Positions 1 to 6,296 of a stretch of 31,087 nucleotides of DNA are shown one piece after another. Numbering within the stretch: position 1 is the stretch's first letter; every line of letters begins with the position of its first letter. This DNA is from Streptomyces wedmorensis (GTDB lineage: Bacteria > Actinomycetota > Actinomycetes > Streptomycetales > Streptomycetaceae), in assembly GCF_000716445.1 (NCBI RefSeq), contig NZ_JNWK01000081.1, forward strand, positions 1 through 31,087. Reading direction: 5' to 3'. The notes beneath the pieces were generated by a model. The model did not search any database. It was not told the origin of the DNA and saw only the letters and a list, made by a program, of their open reading frames with translations. The translations under genes and the position numbers were made by a program.

Positions 1-1
1 C

Positions 2-202
2 CGCGCCATAGAGCTGCTGGGCCTCAACGAGGAGATCGAGGATGTGCTGATCACCCTCGGCAGCCAGTACCACCTCATCCGGCTGCTCAGGGGCCGCGGG
101 GGCAACGGCCTGTTCCTGTACATCGTCCTGGACAAGAGCCGGGCGAACCTGGCCATGGCCAGGCATCAGCTCAAGCGCATCGAAGCCGAACTGGAGGTGT
201 AG
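2..202 (+). CDS. C-terminal fragment of a conserved hypothetical protein (possibly roadblock/LC7-like)
   Basis: An open frame enters from the left edge and ends at TAG (200-202), giving the last 66 residues of a protein whose start lies outside the window. The visible part alternates hydrophobic stretches ([24 protein letters not shown]) with a charged helix containing [20 protein letters not shown]. This strand-strand-helix rhythm and the RANLAMAR segment resemble small roadblock/LC7-type proteins of actinomycetes, but that is a memory-based impression. The frame has normal streptomycete codon use, so the gene is probably real. An AT-rich inverted repeat follows 34 bp downstream and could serve as its terminator or as an operator for the next gene. 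Confidence 0.6.
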   Translation, partial: RAIELLGLNEEIEDVLITLGSQYHLIRLLRGRGGNGLFLYIVLDKSRANLAMARHQLKRIEAELEV

Positions 203-235
203 GCCGCTCCTGTTTCCCGGCTCCCGTATGCCCAC

Positions 236-257
236 GAGTTGAAAAAGTCTTCAACTC
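236..257. promoter_or_regulatory. AT-rich 8-bp inverted repeat upstream of the ArsR gene
   Basis: GAGTTGAA (236-243) and TTCAACTC (250-257) form perfect 8-bp arms around a 6-nt spacer. In a very GC-rich genome such an AT-rich repeat in front of a regulator gene is more likely an operator than chance. It lacks a T-run, but it could also act as a terminator for the gene ending at 202. Confidence 0.45.
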
Positions 258-264
258 TGCACAT

Positions 265-278
265 CTGAATATGGTCAG
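265..278 (+). promoter_or_regulatory. Candidate ArsR operator/-10 region
   Basis: CTGA (265-268) and TCAG (275-278) flank ATATGG. The TATGGT inside (270-275) could be a -10 hexamer. An AT-rich imperfect dyad overlapping the promoter is the usual site of ArsR-family autoregulation. The match is short, so this is a weak call. Confidence 0.3.
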
Positions 279-378
279 CCCAGGGTGACGGGAGCCGGGA
301 AACGGAAGGATGGGGGCTGCACTGAAGGTCTGGCCGACCGGCCTTGGAAGTTTCGTACCCGAGTGGGAGTGTTGTCGC

Positions 379-744
379 ATGCAGGTGCCGCTGTACCAGG
401 CCAAGGCCGAGTTCTTCCGCATGCTCGGACACCCCGTCAGAATCCGCGTACTGGAACTGCTCCAGAACGGCCCTGTGCCTGTACGCGAACTCCTCAACGA
501 GATCGAGATCGAACCCTCCAGCCTCTCCCAGCAACTGGCGGTGCTGCGCCGGTCCGGCATCGTGATCTCCATCCGTGAGGGTTCCACGGTCAACTACGCC
601 CTCGCCGGCGGCGACGTAGCCGAACTCCTGCGTGCCGCACGACGCATCCTCACCGAACTCCTCACCGGGCAAAGCGAACTCCTCGCCGAACTCCGGCACA
701 CCGAGACCGACACCGAGATACACGTGCCTCCGCCCACACGGTGA
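379..744 (+). CDS. ArsR-family winged-helix transcriptional regulator
   Basis: A 121-residue winged-helix regulator. The start MQVPLYQAKAEFFRMLGHPVR is chosen because the family begins here, because the earlier in-frame ATG (310) would add an unconserved 23-residue head, and because a GGGAG lies just upstream. Residues about 10-90 hold the ArsR fold: helices with LGHPVRIRVLELL, the recognition helix in EIEPSSLSQQLAVLRRSGIV, and the wing in REGSTVNYALAG. I see no paired metal-binding cysteines of the CXC type, so the signal is probably not a thiol-bound heavy metal. Close relatives that I remember sit beside SulP-type anion permeases, which would fit the sulfur genes elsewhere in the window, but no permease follows here. 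It is probably autoregulated through the dyads at 236-278. Confidence 0.85.
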   Translation: MQVPLYQAKAEFFRMLGHPVRIRVLELLQNGPVPVRELLNEIEIEPSSLSQQLAVLRRSGIVISIREGSTVNYALAGGDVAELLRAARRILTELLTGQSELLAELRHTETDTEIHVPPPTR

Positions 745-1315
745 CAATCCGACCTGATACTCCCTACAGCTGCCCGCGACATCGTCGGTCCGCCCACCGC
801 CCGCATCTTCCGGCAGAGACCTCGCACGCAGAGCCAATGCGGTGCGGGGTCAGGGGCGACGGCGGCAGACAGTCAGGGTGTCGCGGGGGAGGAAGGCCGC
901 GCCTGCCAGGAGAATCGTTCCCCGTATCAAGCTGTCCAAGATCCGGGGGGGGAACTCCAGCGCCAGCAATACCGGCACGGGCGCGCGGCGCGCCCCGCGT
1001 CCGACCGGCCCCCAAAGTTCGGTTGCATGCGGCAGTGGACCGGCTGCGGGACGCGCGCCGCGTACAACGCCACCCGCAGCCGAGAGGCGCCGAGGAGCTG
1101 CGCCAGACGCTGCGGGGAGAGGCGCGGGACCGGGCCGGACCATGAAGACCTCCGTACGCCGGGACCGGTCCCCTGCCCCCTCTCCCCGCTCCGGCGCCTG
1201 CGGGGGCGGATGCCGGCCACGTCCCGGCCGGTGCCCCGGCCACTTCGCACGGCGTCCGTAGCAGAGAGGAACCGACACCCCTCCCTGCTGCGGCCCTCAG
1301 CGCCCGGGGGTCGCG
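745..1315. other. Intergenic stretch with no recognisable gene
   Basis: About 570 bp of very GC-rich DNA. Open frames on both strands are long only because of base composition. Two minus-strand readings (around 930-1140 and 850-1020) contain protein-like pieces such as RLSPQRLAQLLGASRLRVALYAA, but they lie in different frames and match nothing I know. They may be remnants of a lost gene. Confidence 0.5.
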
Positions 1316-1339
1316 TTGTCAGACCCGGCTCGTACCGTC

Positions 1340-1657
1340 GTGAGCACGAAGGCCGGAATCCTCTCCTGCCCGCCGGATGCTCGGGAGCGGGTCGTGGGTG
1401 AGATCACCGTCAGCGCGCAGCGCCTGGACCACCTGCTGCACGACCCCGCCAGCACCTACGGCGCCCCGTACCAGCAGGCCTACGCCGACCTCGTCGAAAC
1501 GCACCGCGGCCAGCCGGTTGCCGAGATCGTGCCCCTCCTGCGCGCGGCTGCCGATGCCGCGCTGCTCGGCTTCACGGGCACGGACCCGGCCGAGCAGGCG
1601 GAGGCGATCAGCACCGGCGCCCGCTACGAGCCGCGGGTGAGGGTCACCGGCAGCTGA
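1340..1657 (+). CDS. Conserved hypothetical protein
   Basis: A 105-residue protein starting at GTG 1340 (VSTKAG). A TTG at 1316 is possible but gives a less natural N-terminus. Codon use is typical. The sequence is mainly helical: ARERVVGEITVSAQRLDHLL, a loop with YGAPYQQAYADLVE, then an Ala/Leu-rich helix ending in LLRAAADAALLGF and a short beta-like tail. There is no signal peptide or membrane segment, and no catalytic motif stands out. I do not recognise the family. It stands alone, with no gene closely linked on either side. Confidence 0.6.
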   Translation: MSTKAGILSCPPDARERVVGEITVSAQRLDHLLHDPASTYGAPYQQAYADLVETHRGQPVAEIVPLLRAAADAALLGFTGTDPAEQAEAISTGARYEPRVRVTGS

Positions 1658-1793
1658 CGCCTCCAGCGGCCCGTCGGGGCGTGCGATCACGAAGCTCTGC
1701 GGCATAGCCTGGGAGATGTAGGGCCTCGGCACTCGTGACATGTCGATGTTGCGTGACCTGGGCGTTCTTGGCTGTCTCACGGCCTTGTCACCC

Positions 1794-1907
1794 ATGATCA
1801 GTCTCAAATCCGTGGCATTTCCTCGCGCGGGCGAAGTCGGGATCAGGGTGTTGTCCGAGCCGGCCGAGTACACCACGCTGAGTCCCAAGCAGGAGGACTA
1901 CCTGTGA
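1794..1907 (+). CDS. Possible 37-residue small protein or gene-end remnant
   Basis: ATG 1794 to TGA 1907 encodes 37 residues with a well-formed polar C-terminus (LSEPAEYTTLSPKQEDYL). The composition is more protein-like than that of the surrounding DNA, and the frame uses G/C third positions. No ribosome-binding site precedes the ATG, so it may be the tail of a decayed gene rather than an independent small protein. The rest of 1658-1985 shows nothing recognisable. Confidence 0.3.
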   Translation: MISLKSVAFPRAGEVGIRVLSEPAEYTTLSPKQEDYL

Positions 1908-1985
1908 GCTCAGATCGCGCACCGATGAGTTTCCCGCGCCGCGCCGGTATGTACGCGTGAGACCGACTGACGGAAGGCTGGTGCC

Positions 1986-2549
1986 ATGCGGAAACTGATC
2001 TACGGCATGAACCTGACCCTGGACGGCTACATCGCCGCGCCTGGCGACGACATTGGCTGGAGCGTGCCGAGCGACGAGCTGTTCCAGTTCTGGTCCGACC
2101 AGTTGCAGGCGACCGACCTGTCACTGTACGGGCGCAAGCTGTGGCAGACGATGAGCTCCTACTGGCCGACCGGTGACCAGCAGCCCAACGCCACCCCGTC
2201 GGAGATCGAGTTCGCGCGCCGCTGGCGGAACATGTCGAAGGTGGTGTTCTCCTCGACGATCGACAAGGTCGGCTGGAACACCCGCCTGGTCACCGGCGAC
2301 GCGGTCACCGAGATCACCCGGCTCAAGGCCGAGGACGGCGGCCCGATGGACATCGGCGGCGCGACGCTCGCCGGGGCGGCCATGCAGGCCGGGCTGATCG
2401 ACGAGTACGTGATCGCCGCCCATCCGGTGCTGGTGGGCGGCGGCACGCCGTTCTTCACTGCGCTGGACCACTGGGTGAACCTGAACCTGGTGGAGACGCG
2501 GATGTTTCCCGGCGGCGTGGTCCTGACCAGGTACGAGACGAAGCGCTGA
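1986..2549 (+). CDS. Dihydrofolate reductase family protein (RibD C-terminal fold)
   Basis: A 187-residue NADPH-dependent reductase-like protein. GGAAGG lies about 9 nt before the ATG. It has the RibD-C/YwjB layout: an N-terminal strand and loop MRKLIYGMNLTLDGYIA, a TDLSLYGRKLWQTM helix (the nucleotide-fold hallmark LxGRKTW), a KVVFSSTIDKVGWNT strand, GGPMDIGGATLAGAAMQAGLIDEYVIAAHPVLVGGGTPFF near the end, and a final beta hairpin. Length is normal for this stand-alone subfamily, which is distinct from true FolA and from bifunctional RibD. The real substrate of these small proteins is usually unknown. There are no linked genes, so no pathway can be proposed. Confidence 0.9.
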   Translation: MRKLIYGMNLTLDGYIAAPGDDIGWSVPSDELFQFWSDQLQATDLSLYGRKLWQTMSSYWPTGDQQPNATPSEIEFARRWRNMSKVVFSSTIDKVGWNTRLVTGDAVTEITRLKAEDGGPMDIGGATLAGAAMQAGLIDEYVIAAHPVLVGGGTPFFTALDHWVNLNLVETRMFPGGVVLTRYETKR

Positions 2550-2856
2550 GCAACAGCGCCCACGACCAGCGAGTCTCACGAAGACGGCATAGGTGCCACC
2601 GATGTGCCATCGGGCCCGCACCCCGTTAATACCGGGCGGTGGCGTTCCCGAGAGAATCACACCCCTCGGGCTCCCACAGAACCGTGCCAGGTAGCCGCCC
2701 GATATACGGCTCTGGTCCTCTTGATCACGCGAGCCCATGTGTCCATGCCCACTGGGCGAAGAACCTCGGGTGCTAACGCGGTACGCCTCCAGTCCGCCCG
2801 GGGGAAAAACCGCCAGCAACGAAGCCGGGGCCGTTTCCCATTTCATCTGCCGTACA
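2550..2856. other. Intergenic stretch before the sulfatase leader
   Basis: About 300 bp with somewhat more A/T than the neighbours and no recognisable gene on either strand. The structured part of this upstream region begins with the leader promoter at 2857. Confidence 0.5.
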
Positions 2857-2885
2857 TGGAAAGCAAGTTGCTGCTCCCATACCCT
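2857..2885 (+). promoter_or_regulatory. Candidate leaderless promoter for the sulfatase leader ORF
   Basis: TGGAAA (2857-2862, 4/6 to the -35 consensus) and TACCCT (2880-2885, TAnnnT type) are separated by 17 nt. Seven nucleotides separate the -10 from the leader ATG at 2893, so transcription would begin at or next to the start codon. This leaderless geometry explains why the leader has no Shine-Dalgarno sequence. Confidence 0.4.
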
Positions 2886-2892
2886 CATCGCC

Positions 2893-2979
2893 ATGGCAGC
2901 AGGAATCCTCACTGCGCGCCGCCACGTCGACCAGGGACACATGGCGAGCGCCCTGTGTACGGTCGCACCGGCGCGCTGA
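2893..2979 (+). CDS. Putative cysteine-responsive leader peptide upstream of the sulfatase
   Basis: A 28-residue ORF (ATG 2893, TGA 2977-2979) containing ARRHVDQGHMASALC. This aligns without gaps to the short leader peptides seen before sulfur-assimilation genes in actinobacteria, whose core as I remember it is ARRHVDLLRVSSALCR. The single Cys codon (TGT) falls near the end, where a ribosome short of cysteinyl-tRNA would pause. The sulfatase start lies 146 bp downstream, leaving room for a regulatory RNA fold. Known: cysteine-codon leaders regulate sulfur genes in some actinobacteria. Inferred: that this ORF attenuates the sulfatase gene. No canonical ribosome-binding site precedes it, consistent with a leaderless transcript. 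Confidence 0.7.
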   Translation: MAAGILTARRHVDQGHMASALCTVAPAR

Positions 2980-3125
2980 ACGCGCCCCTCTCCCCCACGG
3001 GATCCCCACCTGGCGCCCCCGCCTGACTCCCGTCTTTTCCCCTTCCCGCACCACGGCCGACGCGTCGCACCGTCCGTACGTCCGCCGTGCCCCCTGTGCA
3101 GATGCACCCAAGAGGAACGGACATC

Positions 3126-4529
3126 ATGAGCGAGAACCGACGCCCGCAGGTAAGCCGGCGAGGCTTCCTCGGCGGCGCTGCCGCCGTGGCGGCCGCGACC
3201 GCAGTACCCGCCCTCGCGCAGGTCGCCGTAGCCGGCCCTGCCGCTGCCGCCGGCCGCCCCAACATTCTGCTGATCGTCACCGACGACCAGCCCAAGCACA
3301 CCGAATGGGCCCTGCCCAAGACCGTCGCCTGGCTCGCCGACCAGGGCGTGAAATTCACCAACGGCCACGTCACCACCCCGCTCTGCTCGCCCTCGCGCTC
3401 CAGCGTCTTCTCCGGGCGCCACGCCCACAACCACGGCGTCCGCAACAACGGCGCCTCGCACTCGCTCGACCAGAGCACCACCGTGCAGAAGTACCTCAAG
3501 CAGGCGGGCTACCGCACCGGCCTCTTCGGCAAGTACCTCAACTCCTGGAACCTGGCCGACAACCCGCCGCACTTCGAGGACTTCGCCCTCCTCCAGCCCG
3601 GATACGTCGACGCCCAGTGGAACGTCAACGGCACCGTCCAGACGATCAACGGCTACACCACCACCATCGTCAAGAACCGCACCCTGAACTTCCTCGACAA
3701 GGCCACCACCGACACCAGGCCCTGGTTCGCCTACGTCACGCCCTACGCCTCGCATGGCCCGCGCACCCCCGAGGCGAAGTACGCCGGCACCCCCGTCCCC
3801 GACTGGAACGGCCGCCCCTCCGTCCCCGAGAACGACCGCAGCGACAAGCCCGCCTACATCAAGAACGCCACCGGCACCCTCGCCGACGGCCGGACCATCC
3901 GCGCCGAACAGCTCCGTACCCTGCTCTCCGTCGACGACGCCGTGCAGGCCTTCAAGGACAAGCTCCAGGCCCTCGGGCAGCTCGACAACACCCTCGTCAT
4001 CTACGTCGGCGACAACGGCTTCAGCTGGGGAGACCACGGCTGGACCGCCAAGTCCGTCCCTTACCGCCCGGCACACGAGGTGCCGTTCTACCTCTCCTGG
4101 CCAGCCGGCGGACTGGGTTCGGGAACCCCGGACCACCGCATCGTCGCCAACATCGACATCGCGCCGACCATCCTCGATGCGGCCGGCATCACCCCCACTG
4201 CCCCGCAGGACGGCCGGTCCCTGCTCTCCTCCTACAGCCGTGACCACCTGCTGGTGGAGTGGTGGAAGCAGGGCACCGGCACCGGCGGGGCCCCGACCTG
4301 GTCCTCGTACGTGGCCAAGGACAAGCAGTACACCGAGTACTACGACCTGACGACCGACGCGAACGGCACGGTGTCCGGTACCGGCCAGGTCAAGTTCCGC
4401 GAGTACTACGACCTGGTCAACGACCCCTACCAGCTGACCAACAGCCTGTATCAGGCCACGCCGGCCCAGGAGCAGGCCCTCGGCATCCCCGCCCTGGCCG
4501 CCCAGCTCGCCGCCGACCGCGTGGCCTGA
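3126..4529 (+). CDS. Tat-exported type I sulfatase
   Basis: A 467-residue sulfatase that would hydrolyse sulfate esters outside the cell. The start is ATG 3126 (MSENRRPQVSRRGFLGG) because AGAGGA precedes it and it opens a twin-arginine signal: SRRGFLGG followed by an Ala-rich hydrophobic run, cleaved near AAAAG. The mature protein opens with the metal-binding strand PNILLIVTDDQ (two Asp). Cys87 in C-S-P-S-R is the residue converted to formylglycine, and Arg91 completes the motif. Further family blocks are GKYLNSW, SHGPRTPEAKY, and VIYVGDNGFSWGDHGW (Asp-Asn metal ligands). It belongs to the arylsulfatase/choline-sulfatase superfamily. The substrate cannot be told from sequence. No formylglycine-generating enzyme is encoded nearby. 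A strong hairpin follows the gene, and the upstream leader ORF suggests control by cysteine supply. Confidence 0.93.
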   Translation: MSENRRPQVSRRGFLGGAAAVAAATAVPALAQVAVAGPAAAAGRPNILLIVTDDQPKHTEWALPKTVAWLADQGVKFTNGHVTTPLCSPSRSSVFSGRHAHNHGVRNNGASHSLDQSTTVQKYLKQAGYRTGLFGKYLNSWNLADNPPHFEDFALLQPGYVDAQWNVNGTVQTINGYTTTIVKNRTLNFLDKATTDTRPWFAYVTPYASHGPRTPEAKYAGTPVPDWNGRPSVPENDRSDKPAYIKNATGTLADGRTIRAEQLRTLLSVDDAVQAFKDKLQALGQLDNTLVIYVGDNGFSWGDHGWTAKSVPYRPAHEVPFYLSWPAGGLGSGTPDHRIVANIDIAPTILDAAGITPTAPQDGRSLLSSYSRDHLLVEWWKQGTGTGGAPTWSSYVAKDKQYTEYYDLTTDANGTVSGTGQVKFREYYDLVNDPYQLTNSLYQATPAQEQALGIPALAAQLAADRVA

Positions 4530-4573
4530 CCCGACGCGCCCGGCCACGCCACCGGGCACGTCCCGTACCGCCG

Positions 4574-4607
4574 GCCGGCACCCGCACCCTGTGGCGCGGG
4601 TGCCGGC
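4574..4607 (+). terminator. Intrinsic-type hairpin after the sulfatase gene
   Basis: Perfect 12-bp arms, GCCGGCACCCGC (4574-4585) and GCGGGTGCCGGC (4596-4607), surround a 10-nt loop, 45 bp after the sulfatase stop. There is no U-tract, which is normal for streptomycete terminators. Confidence 0.75.
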
Positions 4608-4739
4608 CCCATAGTCCAAGGCTGACCAGCTCAACCCGCAGAATCTGCTGCGGACATTCGAGCAGGAGTGCCGGAAGGCCACTGTCTGATCAGGCGGCGA
4701 CCACTCCGCTCTCGGACCAGATCGCTCCGCACCCCTTGT

Positions 4740-5155
4740 ACCGCGCCACTGGCTGCGCGCCGGCGCTGCCGTACCCTCGATCGTCCCGCCGCAGTGGCGC
4801 GGGTGCGCGGCGGTCAGCTCGCGCCGGATGTCCGCGAGGGCGAGCGTGGACTCCGCCCGGGCGGGCGTGCCGGACGCGACCCGGGCCAGGTGCCGCTCCT
4901 CGGCGGCGGGCAGAGGGCGGAACGGCCCCGGCGTACTGTCCGCGCGTCCGGACAGCCACAGGGCGGCACGGATCGTGGTCCGCCCGCCGCCGACCGCGTG
5001 ACAGCGACGGGAATCCGCGGCGTCCTGACGGGCTGCCTCGGCGCGACGGGCCCGGTCGGCCCAGACCAGGTATGTGCCGTAGGGGGTCACGCCGCCGTCG
5101 TGGGCATCCCGGGGTAGGGCTCGTAGTCCGTTCCGTCGACGGTCAGGAGTTCCAT
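4740..5155 (-). pseudogene. Frameshifted conserved hypothetical gene
   Basis: Reading the minus strand from ATG 5155 gives MELLTVDGTDYEPYPGMP. A one-base loss near 5107 then moves the continuation DGGVTPYGTYLVWADRARR into the next frame. This downstream frame runs on with good codon use through LPAAEERHLARVASGT and LALADIRRELTAAHPRHC to about 4740, where no clear stop marks the original end. The two halves join into one sensible protein if a single G is restored. I recognise the VTPYGTYLVWADRA block as a conserved streptomycete hypothetical but cannot give a function. It lies antisense to and downstream of the sulfatase. Confidence 0.6.
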
Positions 5156-5284
5156 GGGCGAGGTCGAGGAGCACGTCTCGGGGGTGAGGGTCGACTCGGT
5201 GTTGCCCGGGTCCTCTCCGACACGGAGGCCCGCCGCACCAGGCACACTCAAGCGAGCGTCCGTGCGTCCCCGGCAACCCGGATC

Positions 5285-5428
5285 TCAGGCTCCTCGATCC
5301 GCGATGAACAACCGTCCCGGAGAGGAAACGCGGCGCCTCCTGCCAGGAGTACCCACAGGCCAATCCGCGTCCCCATCGGCAGGCGCATAGTGCATCACCG
5401 TCCGCCCCAACCGGTCCCGATCAGTCAT
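5285..5428 (-). pseudogene. Remnant of an ankyrin-repeat protein start
   Basis: On the minus strand, ATG 5428 begins MTDRDRLGRTVMHYAPADGD, which reads like the start of a bacterial ankyrin-repeat protein (typical form DxLGRTPLHYAAxDGD). After about 20 residues the similarity stops and the frame runs into low-complexity Arg-rich sequence, ending at 5285. The repeat itself has a damaged consensus (VM for PL, AP for AA). Only the head of the gene seems to survive. Confidence 0.4.
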
Positions 5429-5895
5429 GCCGACCATCCTCACCCGGCTTGGCCAAACAGATAGGGCCCCTGCCCCGCATCGCAAAGCCGTGCGGGGCAG
5501 GAACGGCGGCCCGCCAAGGCAATCGGCAGTGCCTTGGGGTCCCGTCAGCGCTGTAGGTCGGCATAGAGCGTGGTGGTCACTCCCAGTTCACCGGGCACCC
5601 TGCGCACGCGCGACAGTGTGCCTGATGTGGTCGATGGGGCGCCGGTGGCGGCTTGCCGAGCTCTGCGAGGCCGTGTCGCGTACCTTCTGGGGCCCAGTCG
5701 CATGTGCGACGACGTTCACGGTTTGCTGCGCAGGTCCCGTTGAATGTGTAAGCGCGTGACCTGTTGCGTTCATCAGACTGCGGGTGTTTTACGCCATCCA
5801 TCCGGAAACGTTGCTGTAGCGGATTACACGTCGTCCAGACACCGTGGTAGGACTGTTCGGCTGACTGATCATCATCCGACGGGGGATTTCACGTC
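5429..5895. other. Upstream region of the RHS locus
   Basis: About 470 bp without a recognisable gene. The A/T-richer part (about 5690-5890) presumably holds the RHS promoter. A TAGGAC at 5848 is a possible -10, but no convincing -35 partner is visible. GGGGGA at 5881-5885 is the ribosome-binding site for the ORF at 5896. Confidence 0.45.
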
Positions 5896-6291
5896 ATGGC
5901 TGTCACGGTGCCGGACTGGGCGGACACACTGCTGGATCTGGTGGGGGTGAACTGGCCCAACGTCGACGAGGACGCGTACCACTTCAAGGACATGGTGTCC
6001 GCGGCCCGTACGATCGCGGACGCACTCGACATGGCGGCGGGCGCGATCGAGGTCATGAAGGGGAAGGCGCTCGTCGAGCTGGGCGTGCTCGCCGGTCAGA
6101 CCGGCCTCGCCATGGCGCTGATCCCGGTGACCGGTGGTCTGTCCGCGCTGCTCGGTGCCGGAGCGATCGCGTTCACGAAGAAGCAGTTGCTGAAGCTCAT
6201 CACGGCCGCGATGGAGGAGGCGGGGGTGGCGTCGGGGGCAAGGGCTTCCACATCGAGCACGACGAGCACGACCAGGCCGGTACCCGACTGA
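5896..6291 (+). CDS. Detached N-terminal module of the RHS toxin
   Basis: A 131-residue ORF with a good ribosome-binding site. It begins MAVTVPDWADTLLDLVGVNWPNVDEDAY, the standard start of large streptomycete RHS proteins, and continues with helices (SAARTIADALDMAAGAIEVMKG) and a hydrophobic Gly/Ala stretch (ALIPVTGGLSALLGAGAI) typical of their WXG-like export/packing module. The last 16 residues are out of frame. The true continuation, a Gly-rich linker then GKGFHIEHDEHDQAGTRLNG, is in the frame of the next ORF. Restoring one base in the G-runs at 6222-6238 would fuse both into one protein of about 1457 residues. Compared with relatives I remember, EDAY joins directly to a later helix, so a helical segment of roughly 45 residues also seems missing. 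As it stands it is probably non-functional or translationally coupled. Confidence 0.7.
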   Translation: MAVTVPDWADTLLDLVGVNWPNVDEDAYHFKDMVSAARTIADALDMAAGAIEVMKGKALVELGVLAGQTGLAMALIPVTGGLSALLGAGAIAFTKKQLLKLITAAMEEAGVASGARASTSSTTSTTRPVPD

Positions 6292-6296
6292 ACGGT

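Noticed and set aside
2121..5363. Very long minus-strand open frame antisense to the DHFR-like and sulfatase genes
   Set aside because: It is an open shadow created by high GC. Its translation over the sulfatase is Gly/Val/Arg-rich without domains. Only the part beyond 4740 matches a real (frameshifted) gene.
6222..6238. Programmed -1 frameshift site joining the RHS head and body
   Set aside because: There are G-runs but no classical slippery heptamer with a clear downstream structure. Simple mutation, phase variation or assembly error is more likely, so it is kept only as one option in the finding.
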